Source of the DNA: Chloroflexota bacterium
GTDB taxonomy: Bacteria; Chloroflexota; Anaerolineae; VGOG01
Assembly (NCBI GenBank): GCA_030611885.1
Contig: JAUWOY010000034.1
Coordinates: 1 to 34,504, forward strand
Direction of reading: 5' to 3'
DNA: 34,504 bases
Positions within the stretch are counted from its first letter, which is position 1. Every line of letters begins with the position of its first letter. The position numbers and the translations under genes are program-made. Under the pieces are notes generated by a model, which worked only from the letters and a program-made list of their open reading frames with translations, was not told the DNA's origin and made no database searches. Shown here piece after piece: positions 1 to 7,711 of the stretch.

Positions 1-66
1 TGCCTGGAATTTCCGGGCTTCGGTGTTGAACCCCGCGCGAAAGTCATTTACTTTGGCCGGGTGTAA
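1..66 (+). CDS. C-terminal end of an unidentified upstream gene (partial)
   Basis: Frame 1 is open from the first base to a TAA at 64-66 and encodes the last 21 residues of a protein ending in KVIYFGRV. The stop lies 48 bases before the methylase start, so the two genes are probably co-transcribed. COG1743/DUF1156 methylases are often next to a DUF499 ATPase or other partner, but these few residues do not allow an identification. The call rests only on position and open frame. Confidence 0.4.
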   Translation, partial: CLEFPGFGVEPRAKVIYFGRV

Positions 67-114
67 CAACCCGCTTCCAGACGCTAACCATCAAAGCATA
101 CGAACAACATAGTA

Positions 115-3021
115 ATGTCCCCCCCACCCCCCACCCTCATCGAATCCTGGCTTCCCTTCGAAACCATTGGCGCGGAGAGCCAGCGCGAGCGTGGCGCTAG
201 CAGCGCCTTGCCGCCGCTGTACTTCCTGCACGTCTGGTGGGCACGCCGTCCACTTGTGGTCAGCGCTGCCGCTGTGCTGGCCAGCTTGCTGCCAGACTTC
301 CGAAGTCTTGGAGACTTCGGAAGTCTTGACCTGCGCCGCAAGTTCCCCACCCAGGAGACTTACCGCGCCTGGTTCACCCGCCTGGTGGGCATCCTGGGCG
401 ATCCGGTGGCTGGCCGCAAACTGATCCGGTGGGCCAAGCAGCGAGGCATCCGACTCAAACAGCATCCCTATGGTGGCGCACCACGAGCTTTCACCGTGAC
501 CCCCTCCCAGGAAGACCTGGAGACGATGCTCGACCTGCTAGAGCTGACCTGGGGCACGCGCCAAATTACAGTCATGGACCCCATGGCCGGCGGCGGTTCT
601 ATCCCCTTTGAGGCGTTGCGCTACGGCTTCACCGTCCTGGCCGGCGAACTGAACCCTGTCGCCTCTGTCATCCTCAAAGCCACCCTGGACTACCCGGCCC
701 GCTTCGGCCCCTCCCTGGCCGACGACATCCACCGGTGGGGTGCTGTGTGGGCCAAACGAGTAGAGGAGCGACTGGCCGACTTCTTCCCCCGTCAGCCCGG
801 CGAGAGCATCTTCGCCTACCTCTGGGCGCGCACCGTGGCTTGCCCCACCACCGGCAAGCCGGTGCCCCTCTCCCCCAACTGGTGGCTGAGCAAAAAGAAG
901 ACGCCTATGGCTGCGCGCCTGCTGACCGATCCCGCCTGGGACGAGCCCCGTTTCGAGATCGCGCGCAGCGATGCCATTGACTTCGACCCAGACGAGGGCA
1001 CAGTCAAGCGGGGGGTAGGCCGCTCTCCCTGGACGGGCGAAGCCATTGACGGCGACTACATCAAGCGGGAGGCCCAGGCCGAGCGCATGGGCCAGATGCT
1101 GTACGCGGTGGCGGTGAAACGTCGGGGTGGTTTCGACTTCCGTCCCCCGACAGAGGAAGACCTGTCCGCCGTCCGCCGCGCCGAGGCTGCCCTGGCCCAG
1201 AACCTGCCCCGCTGGGAGGCAGCCGGGCTGGTGCCGCGAGAGCCGTTCCCCGGCGGCAATGACCCCCGTCCGCTGCGTTACGGCATGCCCACCTGGGCCG
1301 ACTTCTTCTCTCCCCGCCAACTCCTCTCCCTGGTCACCTTCCTGGAAACGCTGCGGGAGATGGGCGCGGAGATGCGGCGGGAGATGGACGAGGAGCGGGC
1401 GGCGGCGGTGGAGACGTACCTGGCCTTTGCTCTGAACAAGTGCCCAAACTACAGCTCACGAATGTCGGTATGGCATCCGCTGCGCACCTCAATGGCAAAC
1501 ACTTTCAACCGTCACGATTTCAGCTTTGCTTGGAGTCACGGTGAGTTCGACGCTGCCCATAACTTATTGCCCTGGGCTGTCAGCCAGATTGAAAACGCCT
1601 ACAAAGGTTTGGCTAAGCTGACCATTTCTGCCCAACTTCCCCTGTGGGGCGGCGATGGCGGCTCACCCGTCGAACGCCTGCAAATCTGGCAGGGCTCCGC
1701 CACTGACCTGAGCCAGGTCGAAAGCGGCTCCGTCCACCTCATCTGCGTGGATCCGCCCTACTACGACAACGTGATGTACGCTGAGCTCAGCGACTTCTTC
1801 TACGTCTGGCTCAAACGCTCCGTGGGCCACCTGTACCCCGAATTCTTCCGTGATCAACTGACCAACAAAGATGACGAGGCAGTGGCTAACCCCGCCCGCT
1901 TCGCCAGCCTGGGCCGCAAAAGAAAGGCCCTGGCTAAACGGGACTACGAACGCAAGATGGCCGCCTGCTTCCGCGAGATGGGCCGCGTGCTGCGCGACGA
2001 TGGCGTGCTGACGGTCATGTTCACCCACAAGCAGGTGGAAGCCTGGGACACCCTGGCCACTGCCCTCATCGGCGCAGGCTTCACCATCAAAGCCTCCTGG
2101 CCCGTCCACACCGAATCCGAACACTCCCTGCACCAGGCCAGGAAGAACGCCGCTGCCAGCACTATATTGCTCGTTTGCCGCAAAAGGGCGGGCCAGACTT
2201 CCGAAGTCTGGGAGACTTCGGAAGTCTTTGGGCCCGTTTGGTGGGATGATATAAAGGGCCGGGTGCGGCGGGTGGCGAGGGAGAAGGCGGCTGAGTTCGC
2301 CGAACAGGGCGTCAGCGGCGTGGACCTGTACATCAGCACTTTCGGCCCCGTCCTGTCCGTCATCTCCGAGCGCTGGCCGGTGCTGACCAGCCAGGTGGAC
2401 GAGAAAACGGGCCAGCCCAGGCCCCTGCGCCCCGAAACCGCCCTCGACCTGGCCCGCGAGGAAGTCATCGCCCTGCGCAAGCGGGGGCTGCTGCTGGGTC
2501 GGGAGATCCAGTTCGACCCGGTCACCGATTGGTACCTGATGGCCTGGGACGCCTTCAAGGCCGAGGAGTTCCCCGCCGACGAGGCGCGCAAGCTGGCGAT
2601 GGTCCTGGGCCTGGACATCGAAGCGGACCTGGTGCGGCGCAAGCGCATCATCAGCAAGAAGGGCAGCTTCGTCGTGCTGCAACAGCCCGTACGGCGTCGC
2701 CGCAAGGGCCTGGCCGACCCTGAGGCCGTCATGTTTGACACCCTCCTGGACGCCGCCCATGCTGCCATGCTCATCTACCAAGAGGACGGCCCGCTGGCCT
2801 GTGAGTCCTTCCTGAAACGCACCGGCCTGCTGACCGACGGCGCCTTCAAAGCCTGCCTGCAGGCCCTGCTCAACGCCATTCCCCGTACCCAGATCAAGGG
2901 CCAGTTCGTCCGCCCCGAGGCCGAGGTACTGGACCGCCTGCGCCTGGCCTTCTTCGAGGACTTGGAGGTGCCAGCGGAAGAGGAATCACCGGAGCGGGTG
3001 GAGCAACTGAAGTTGGTGTAG
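115..3021 (+). CDS. DUF1156 / COG1743-type DNA methylase (predicted adenine-specific)
   Basis: A 968-residue protein predicted to transfer a methyl group from SAM to an amino group of a DNA base. The N-terminus (LIESWLPFETIGAES, ALPPLYFLHVWWARRP) is the characteristic DUF1156 block. The SAM-binding motif DPMAGGGSIP is at residues 155-164 and the catalytic DPPYYD motif at 546-551, followed by an ELSDFFYVWLKR block typical of COG1743. The length is normal for the family. The ATG at 115 has no clear Shine-Dalgarno sequence, but the DUF1156 block begins within the first ten residues, so the start fits. Two copies of a 33-bp palindromic element lie in frame at residues about 60-71 and 694-705. It precedes a RAYT cassette and a PLD-SNF2 helicase. 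Such pairs occur in predicted defence or modification islands; the defence role is inference. Confidence 0.88.
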   Translation: MSPPPPTLIESWLPFETIGAESQRERGASSALPPLYFLHVWWARRPLVVSAAAVLASLLPDFRSLGDFGSLDLRRKFPTQETYRAWFTRLVGILGDPVAGRKLIRWAKQRGIRLKQHPYGGAPRAFTVTPSQEDLETMLDLLELTWGTRQITVMDPMAGGGSIPFEALRYGFTVLAGELNPVASVILKATLDYPARFGPSLADDIHRWGAVWAKRVEERLADFFPRQPGESIFAYLWARTVACPTTGKPVPLSPNWWLSKKKTPMAARLLTDPAWDEPRFEIARSDAIDFDPDEGTVKRGVGRSPWTGEAIDGDYIKREAQAERMGQMLYAVAVKRRGGFDFRPPTEEDLSAVRRAEAALAQNLPRWEAAGLVPREPFPGGNDPRPLRYGMPTWADFFSPRQLLSLVTFLETLREMGAEMRREMDEERAAAVETYLAFALNKCPNYSSRMSVWHPLRTSMANTFNRHDFSFAWSHGEFDAAHNLLPWAVSQIENAYKGLAKLTISAQLPLWGGDGGSPVERLQIWQGSATDLSQVESGSVHLICVDPPYYDNVMYAELSDFFYVWLKRSVGHLYPEFFRDQLTNKDDEAVANPARFASLGRKRKALAKRDYERKMAACFREMGRVLRDDGVLTVMFTHKQVEAWDTLATALIGAGFTIKASWPVHTESEHSLHQARKNAAASTILLVCRKRAGQTSEVWETSEVFGPVWWDDIKGRVRRVAREKAAEFAEQGVSGVDLYISTFGPVLSVISERWPVLTSQVDEKTGQPRPLRPETALDLAREEVIALRKRGLLLGREIQFDPVTDWYLMAWDAFKAEEFPADEARKLAMVLGLDIEADLVRRKRIISKKGSFVVLQQPVRRRRKGLADPEAVMFDTLLDAAHAAMLIYQEDGPLACESFLKRTGLLTDGAFKACLQALLNAIPRTQIKGQFVRPEAEVLDRLRLAFFEDLEVPAEEESPERVEQLKLV
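294..326. repeat. 33-bp double palindrome inside the methylase gene, copy 1
   Basis: AGACTTCCGAAGTCT (294-308), spacer TGG, then its exact reverse complement AGACTTCGGAAGTCT (312-326). It is read in frame as PDFRSLGDFGSL. An almost identical unit occurs at 2195-2227 in another codon phase, and single units occur at 22246 and 22330. Confidence 0.9.
2195..2227. repeat. 33-bp double palindrome inside the methylase gene, copy 2
   Basis: The same two 15-mers as copy 1 (2195-2209 and 2213-2227), separated by GGG. Here they are translated as QTSEVWETSEVF because the codon phase differs from copy 1. The frame is not broken, and the element lies in the stretch that follows the catalytic half of the methylase. 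Confidence 0.9.
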
Positions 3022-3030
3022 TATTAGCAG

Positions 3031-3142
3031 TAGTAGTAGCGACTTCAGTCGCTTATAGGCCACTGAAGTGGCTACTACGGTGGCTGCTAGAGAGTAGTAG
3101 TGGTGACTTCAGTCGCTTATAAGCCACTGAAGTGGCTACTAC
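3031..3142. repeat. REP/BIME pair upstream of the transposase
   Basis: Two tandem units (3031-3079 and 3094-3142). Each has GTAGTAG, an imperfect palindrome GCGACTTCAGTCGC (GTGACTTCAGTCGC in the second unit), a short TTATA spacer, a palindrome GCCACTGAAGTGGC, and CTACTAC. The outer GTAGTAG/CTACTAC also form an inverted repeat. This is the classical layout of a REP doublet mobilised by a RAYT, which lies immediately downstream. Confidence 0.9.
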
Positions 3143-3171
3143 GAGTTTGTGAATCGTTTTGGAGGAAGGAT

Positions 3172-3783
3172 ATGCCTTATGAGTATCGCCGCATGACACC
3201 TGAGGAGCGCGCTGCCGTCGTCGAAGAGCGTCGCCAGTGTGGCTACCCCTTGCACTCGCCGCCGCATCCCTATCGCGAGGCCGGGTGGTATTGCATCACC
3301 GCAGCTAACTACGAACATGCGCACGTCATGACTTCTCCCACCCGGCTGGCTGCTTTTGAGGATCAACTCCTCTCGGAACTGGCCGACATTGAGGCGGAAA
3401 TTGGAGGTTGGGTTATCTTGACCAACCATTACCACTTTCTGGTAGGTGTCCAATCTCTGGAGCACATTTCGGCGGTGCTTCAACATCTCCATGGGACCAC
3501 TTCCAGAGAATGGAATCTGGAAGATAGTCTCACCGGGCAGCGCAAGGTATGGTACAAATTCCGTGATCGCTATATCCGTAATGAGCGTCACTACTATCAC
3601 GCCCTAAACTATCTCCACTACAACGCGGTGAAACATGGCTACGTTGAAAGCCCCTACGACTGGCCGTGGTCCAGCGTGCATCTCTACTTTGATACGCATG
3701 GGCGACAGTGGCTTCGCGAGCGATGGGTTAAATACCCGATTGGAGATGCGTGGGATTATGGGGATCAAGGAGGGAACGACTGA
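3172..3783 (+). CDS. REP-associated tyrosine transposase (RAYT, Y1/HUH family)
   Basis: A 203-residue single-strand DNA transposase of the Y1 TnpA_REP family, thought to recognise REP hairpins. The HUH metal-binding motif is HYH at residues 86-88 (in TNHYHFLV). The C-terminal block YLHYNAVKHGYV (from Y147) contains the candidate nucleophilic tyrosine, followed by YDWPWSS, typical of the family. The ATG at 3172 is chosen because it follows a strong GGAGGAAGGA site; upstream in-frame codons fall inside the REP. The stop codon lies inside the downstream REP copy. REP palindromes flank the gene on both sides, so the cassette 3031-3875 looks like a complete REP-RAYT unit placed between the methylase and helicase genes. 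It appears intact. Confidence 0.9.
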   Translation: MPYEYRRMTPEERAAVVEERRQCGYPLHSPPHPYREAGWYCITAANYEHAHVMTSPTRLAAFEDQLLSELADIEAEIGGWVILTNHYHFLVGVQSLEHISAVLQHLHGTTSREWNLEDSLTGQRKVWYKFRDRYIRNERHYYHALNYLHYNAVKHGYVESPYDWPWSSVHLYFDTHGRQWLRERWVKYPIGDAWDYGDQGGND

Positions 3784-3875
3784 AGTCGTTACTACGATGT
3801 CGTTCCCACGGTGTCGTTCCCACGGTGTCGTTCCTATGTGCGTGGTGAGTATTCGTAGTAACGACTTTAGTCGTT
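3775..3875. repeat. REP copies downstream of the transposase
   Basis: AACGACTGAAGTCGTTACTACG (3775-3796) and GTAGTAACGACTTTAGTCGTT (3855-3875) form an outward-facing pair. Between them lie short tandem repeats of a GTCGTTCCCACG-like unit (about 3799-3835). The right copy ends one base before the GGAG ribosome binding site of the helicase gene, so the helicase 5' leader is made of repeat sequence. Confidence 0.85.
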
Positions 3876-3885
3876 GGAGTCTAAA

Positions 3886-6800
3886 ATGCACATAACAAGA
3901 CTACGTGCCCATCCTTTTCAACTCTCCTACGGCCCGGCCGATGACCGGCTGCACGACTTCTACATCCCGGCCTTGTCGTGCAGTCTGCGCTATGACCGCA
4001 CGGCCGGCTTTTTCAGCAGCAGTGCCCTGGCGGTGGCGGCGGCCGGTGTGGCCCGACTCATCGCCCAGGGCGGCACGATGCGCCTGCTGGTGGGCGCCCA
4101 ACTGAGCGAGGCCGACGTCCGCGCCATTGAGCGGGGACAGGCGTTGGACGACGTGGTGGCCGAACGACTGGTCGCAGCCCTCGGCGAGCCCGAGGAAGAG
4201 GTCATGCGCCGCCGCCTGGAGGTGCTGGCCTGGATGGTCGCCGCGGGCAGGCTCCAGATCCGGGTCGTGCTCCCCAAAGGGCCAGACGGCCGTCCCCTCC
4301 CCGCATCCCAGGCCTGGGATTACTATCATCCCAAAGAGGGCCTCTTCACCGACCGCTACGGCGACCAAATCGCTTTTAGCGGCAGCGTGAATGAATCGGC
4401 CACGGCCTGGAAGCACAACTACGAGCGGTTCATGGTCTTTCGCTCCTGGGACATAACCGGTCCCTATCTGGCCCAGGTGCGCTATCACTTCGAGTACCTG
4501 TGGAACGGCCAGGAGCCGGACTGGATCGCGCTGGACGTGCCCGAAGCGGCGCGGCAGCGATTGCTCAGCTATCGCCCGGCCACGGCTCCTACCCGCGATC
4601 CGCTGGAGCGCGAGCCCAAGCTCAGGGTGATCGAAGTCCCAGGCGTTTATGTCCCCGAAGTGCAGCGTGAGCGCATCCTCTTCCAGTTCTTGCGCGACGC
4701 TCCCTACCTCCTCAACGCCCGGTGGCTGGGCGCAGCCACCAGCGTCGTGACCCCCTGGCCCCACCAGGCCCGCATCGCCGATACCATCGTCGCCCGCTTC
4801 CCGGAGCGGTTCTTGCTCTGTGACGAGGTCGGCCTGGGCAAGACCATCGAGGCCGGGCTGGTGCTGCGTCAACTCATCCTGTCGGGACACGTCCGCCGTT
4901 GCCTGATCCTGGCCCCCAAATCCGTCTGCCGCCAGTGGCAAGAGGAGCTCTACGAGAAGTTCGCCCTCAACATCCCCTTCTTCGACGGCCACACCTTCCG
5001 TGACGTGTTCGGTCAGGAGCGGACGCCGGATGTACCGAACCCCTGGGACGCCGAGGACGTCTTCATCGCCTCTAGCCAACTGGCCAAACGTCGCGAGCGC
5101 CAGCCGGATCTGTTGGCGGCCCGCCCGTGGGACCTGGTCATCGTGGACGAGGCGCACCACGCCCGGCGCAAGGACTTTCTGACTCCCCGCTACCGGCCCA
5201 ACCGTCTGCTGGAACTGCTGATGGGACGAGATGGGCAGCCTGGATTGGAGGATCGCACCCAGGGCTTGCTGCTGATGACCGCCACGCCTATGCAGATCCA
5301 TCCCGTAGAGGTGTGGGACCTGCTGCGGGTGCTTGGCCTGGGCGGTCGCTGGGGTGCTGACGATAGCAACTTCTTGCGCTTCTTCCAGGAACTACGTCGG
5401 CCTGACGACGGCGCGGATTGGGACTTCGTCTTCGGCATGGTGCACGATTTCCTGGAGACGGGCGGGGAACTTGATCCGGCTTTCACCCGCCAGGCTGAGG
5501 CCAAACTGGGCCTGGTGGATTGGCAGCGGCTCAAGGTGCTGGTCTCAACTCGTGAGCACAGAGGCAGGCTCAAGCACCTGTCGCCCCAGGCTCGCGCCCT
5601 GGCGGTGGAAATGGCCCGGCGGCACACGCCGCTGCGCCGCTACCTCTTCCGCAGCACCCGCCGCTTGCTCCGGGAGTACGCCCGGCGGGGCATCATCAGG
5701 GCCACCGTGCCCCGTCGCGATCCCAAGCCGGTTTGGATCCCGATGCGCGACGAAGAGCTGGATCTCTACTATCGCATCGAGGAGTACATCACCCAGTTCT
5801 ATCGGAAGTACGAAGATGAGCGCAAGGGGCTGGGGTTCGTTATGACCGTCTATCGCCGCCGGCTGACCAGCAGCTTCTACGCCGTGCGCCGCAGCCTGGA
5901 GCGGCGGCTGGATTTCTTGCGTGGCCAGACTGCCCCCGGCACTGTGGCTGGCTTTGATGAAGACGACCTGGAGCAGGAAGACCTGACCCGGGATATCAGC
6001 GAGGAACTGGAGGGAGAGGAACGGTCCCGCTTTCGCGGCGAGATCGAATATATCGAGGACTTCCTGGCCGCGTTGCGTAGCTTGAGCGGCAACGATTCCA
6101 AGGTCGAGCAGTTGGTGGCCGACGTGGAGGAAATCTTCAAGCAGCGCGAGACGGTTCTTATTTTCACCCAGTACACCGACACCATGGATTTCCTGCGCGA
6201 GCAACTGCGGCAGGTATACGGCAGTCAGGTGGCCTGCTACAGCGGGCGGGGTGGCGAGGTGTGGAATGGCATCGCCTGGGTGCCGACGACCAAGGAGGGG
6301 ATCAAGAACGCCTTCCGTCAGGGCGAGATGATCAAGATCTTGCTCTGCACCGAGGCGGCCAGCGAGGGATTGAACCTGCAAACCTGCGGCGTGCTCATCA
6401 ACTACGACATGCCCTGGAACCCCATGCGGGTCGAGCAGCGGATTGGCCGTATTGACCGCATTGGTCAGGTATATGATGAGGTTTGGATACGTCACTATTT
6501 TTACGAAGACACGGTGGAGGCCAGGGTCTACCGAGCGCTGGAGGACCGGATTGGTTGGTTCGAGGATGTCGTTGGCGAGCTACAGCCGATCTTGGCCCGG
6601 ATGGGACGGGCCATACAGACGGTGGCCATGACGCCGGCGGCCGAGCGTGGGCAGGTGTTGACGAGAGAGTTGAACCGGCTGCGACAGACGGGTAGTAGCC
6701 ACTTCAGTGGCTTGAGAGCGGCTGAGGGTCTCAACCTGGATCAGTACCTGGTCGCTGGCGAACCCCTACTGGAGACGGCCTCGCCCGTAACTCTGAGCGA

Positions 6801-7680
6801 TCTGGAGCGGGTACTCACATCATCACTGGCGGATCGTTTTCAGCCGCATCCTGAATTCGAGCGGGCCTACTTGCTACGTACCGACGAGGGTGATGCAGCC
6901 GTGACCTTCGACGCGGCCTTGTTTGATACCCACCCCAACACCTTGCGGTTGCTTACGTACGGGAGCGAGCTGCTGACGGCACTGCTGGAGGCTGTGGACG
7001 AGCCGGCCTCGAGCTCCCCCCTTCCTCCCCCCCAAGGTTGGGGGGGAAAGAGGGAGGGGCGTGTGTTACGCTGCTCGGCAGAAGCCCCTGTGCCCCTGTG
7101 CGCCTACTACGCCCTCGACGCCAGGGGCCATCCGCAACGGATCGAGCGCTTGGCAGACCTCGAAGTACTCTATGCTGGGGAGTCAGATGCGCATTGGTCA
7201 GAAGAAACCACGGCAGTAGCGCGCGCTGACTTCCGGCGAGAGGTCGAGACAGTATTACAGCAACAGGCGCAGGTGATCGCAGGCCGGCAGCGAGCCGAGC
7301 GTCTGGTGCTGGAGGAGCAGGCACGCCAGACGCTACTACGGGCAGCGTTGTTAGAGCTGGCCATGGGGCAGCAACCCCAACTGTTCGCGGAAGAAGCACT
7401 GCCCGTGGCTTTCACCGAGGAAGCGGTCACCGGCCTCAGGCGTCACGGTTATCCCTTTGCGCCGTTGCTCAGGCTGGTCAACGTGGATGGTCTGCGGCCC
7501 AGCCCCACGGACTCGTTTTATGCAGCGGTGCAGGGGAAATCGCGAGAAGCCCTCAGGGGCCGATTCAGGGCGCTATGGGATAAGGCAAGCCGGCTGGTGG
7601 GTCTGCTGGCAAGTGGGCCGGATCAGGAAGGGGCTTCCCAGGATCTATTGGATGTCGTTGTGCAAGTATTGCTGTTGTAG
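3886..7680 (+). CDS. PLD-like / SNF2-family helicase
   Basis: A 1264-residue protein with an N-terminal phospholipase D-like domain (about residues 5-230; the GSVNES turn near residue 166 is a PLD-fold motif, but a full HxKxxxxD motif is not evident), then an SNF2/SF2 ATPase. Walker A DEVGLGKT is at 313-320, the DEAHH box at 421-425, motif III LLMTATPMQ follows, and motif VI RIGRIDRIGQ is at 852-861. Such proteins move on or remodel DNA using ATP. The ATG at 3886 is preferred over an upstream TTG at 3874 because GGAG sits six bases before it. Two palindromic insertions lie in frame near residues 936-943 and 1044-1057. With the DUF1156 methylase it probably forms a DNA modification/defence module; this is inferred from family context. 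Confidence 0.9.
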   Translation: MHITRLRAHPFQLSYGPADDRLHDFYIPALSCSLRYDRTAGFFSSSALAVAAAGVARLIAQGGTMRLLVGAQLSEADVRAIERGQALDDVVAERLVAALGEPEEEVMRRRLEVLAWMVAAGRLQIRVVLPKGPDGRPLPASQAWDYYHPKEGLFTDRYGDQIAFSGSVNESATAWKHNYERFMVFRSWDITGPYLAQVRYHFEYLWNGQEPDWIALDVPEAARQRLLSYRPATAPTRDPLEREPKLRVIEVPGVYVPEVQRERILFQFLRDAPYLLNARWLGAATSVVTPWPHQARIADTIVARFPERFLLCDEVGLGKTIEAGLVLRQLILSGHVRRCLILAPKSVCRQWQEELYEKFALNIPFFDGHTFRDVFGQERTPDVPNPWDAEDVFIASSQLAKRRERQPDLLAARPWDLVIVDEAHHARRKDFLTPRYRPNRLLELLMGRDGQPGLEDRTQGLLLMTATPMQIHPVEVWDLLRVLGLGGRWGADDSNFLRFFQELRRPDDGADWDFVFGMVHDFLETGGELDPAFTRQAEAKLGLVDWQRLKVLVSTREHRGRLKHLSPQARALAVEMARRHTPLRRYLFRSTRRLLREYARRGIIRATVPRRDPKPVWIPMRDEELDLYYRIEEYITQFYRKYEDERKGLGFVMTVYRRRLTSSFYAVRRSLERRLDFLRGQTAPGTVAGFDEDDLEQEDLTRDISEELEGEERSRFRGEIEYIEDFLAALRSLSGNDSKVEQLVADVEEIFKQRETVLIFTQYTDTMDFLREQLRQVYGSQVACYSGRGGEVWNGIAWVPTTKEGIKNAFRQGEMIKILLCTEAASEGLNLQTCGVLINYDMPWNPMRVEQRIGRIDRIGQVYDEVWIRHYFYEDTVEARVYRALEDRIGWFEDVVGELQPILARMGRAIQTVAMTPAAERGQVLTRELNRLRQTGSSHFSGLRAAEGLNLDQYLVAGEPLLETASPVTLSDLERVLTSSLADRFQPHPEFERAYLLRTDEGDAAVTFDAALFDTHPNTLRLLTYGSELLTALLEAVDEPASSSPLPPPQGWGGKREGRVLRCSAEAPVPLCAYYALDARGHPQRIERLADLEVLYAGESDAHWSEETTAVARADFRREVETVLQQQAQVIAGRQRAERLVLEEQARQTLLRAALLELAMGQQPQLFAEEALPVAFTEEAVTGLRRHGYPFAPLLRLVNVDGLRPSPTDSFYAAVQGKSREALRGRFRALWDKASRLVGLLASGPDQEGASQDLLDVVVQVLLL
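6692..6713. repeat. REP half-unit inside the helicase coding sequence
   Basis: GTAGTAGCCACTTCAGTGGC followed by TT, the same GTAGTAG plus GCCACT-AGTGGC palindrome as in the intergenic REPs. It is translated in frame as GSSHFSGL between the helicase C-lobe and the C-terminal region. Confidence 0.85.
7017..7060. repeat. C/G-rich palindrome inside the helicase coding sequence
   Basis: A run of C with two T interruptions is followed by CAAGGTTG and then the matching G-rich arm with A interruptions, giving a hairpin with arms of about 20 bases (imperfect). It is read in frame as a low-complexity PLPPPQGWGGKREG segment, unlike the rest of the protein. Looks like an inserted repeat. Confidence 0.75.
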
Positions 7681-7711
7681 CTCTCATTGTCGAAGGGGAG
7701 GGAAGATAGCG

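Noticed and set aside
1663..2781. Long antisense open frame (372 residues) in the methylase gene
   Set aside because: No recognisable motif, and the plus strand carries a clear methylase; typical shadow frame of GC-rich DNA.
3031..3875. REP tracts considered as a CRISPR array
   Set aside because: The units are palindromic pairs with no regular unique spacers and no cas genes; the adjacent RAYT explains them.
3901..5301. Long antisense open frame (466 residues) opposite the helicase
   Set aside because: No motif or ribosome binding site; shadow of the helicase codon usage.
7457..7711. Upstream extension of the purB frame
   Set aside because: It overlaps the end of the helicase gene in another frame; homology and ribosome binding site support the ATG at 7712.
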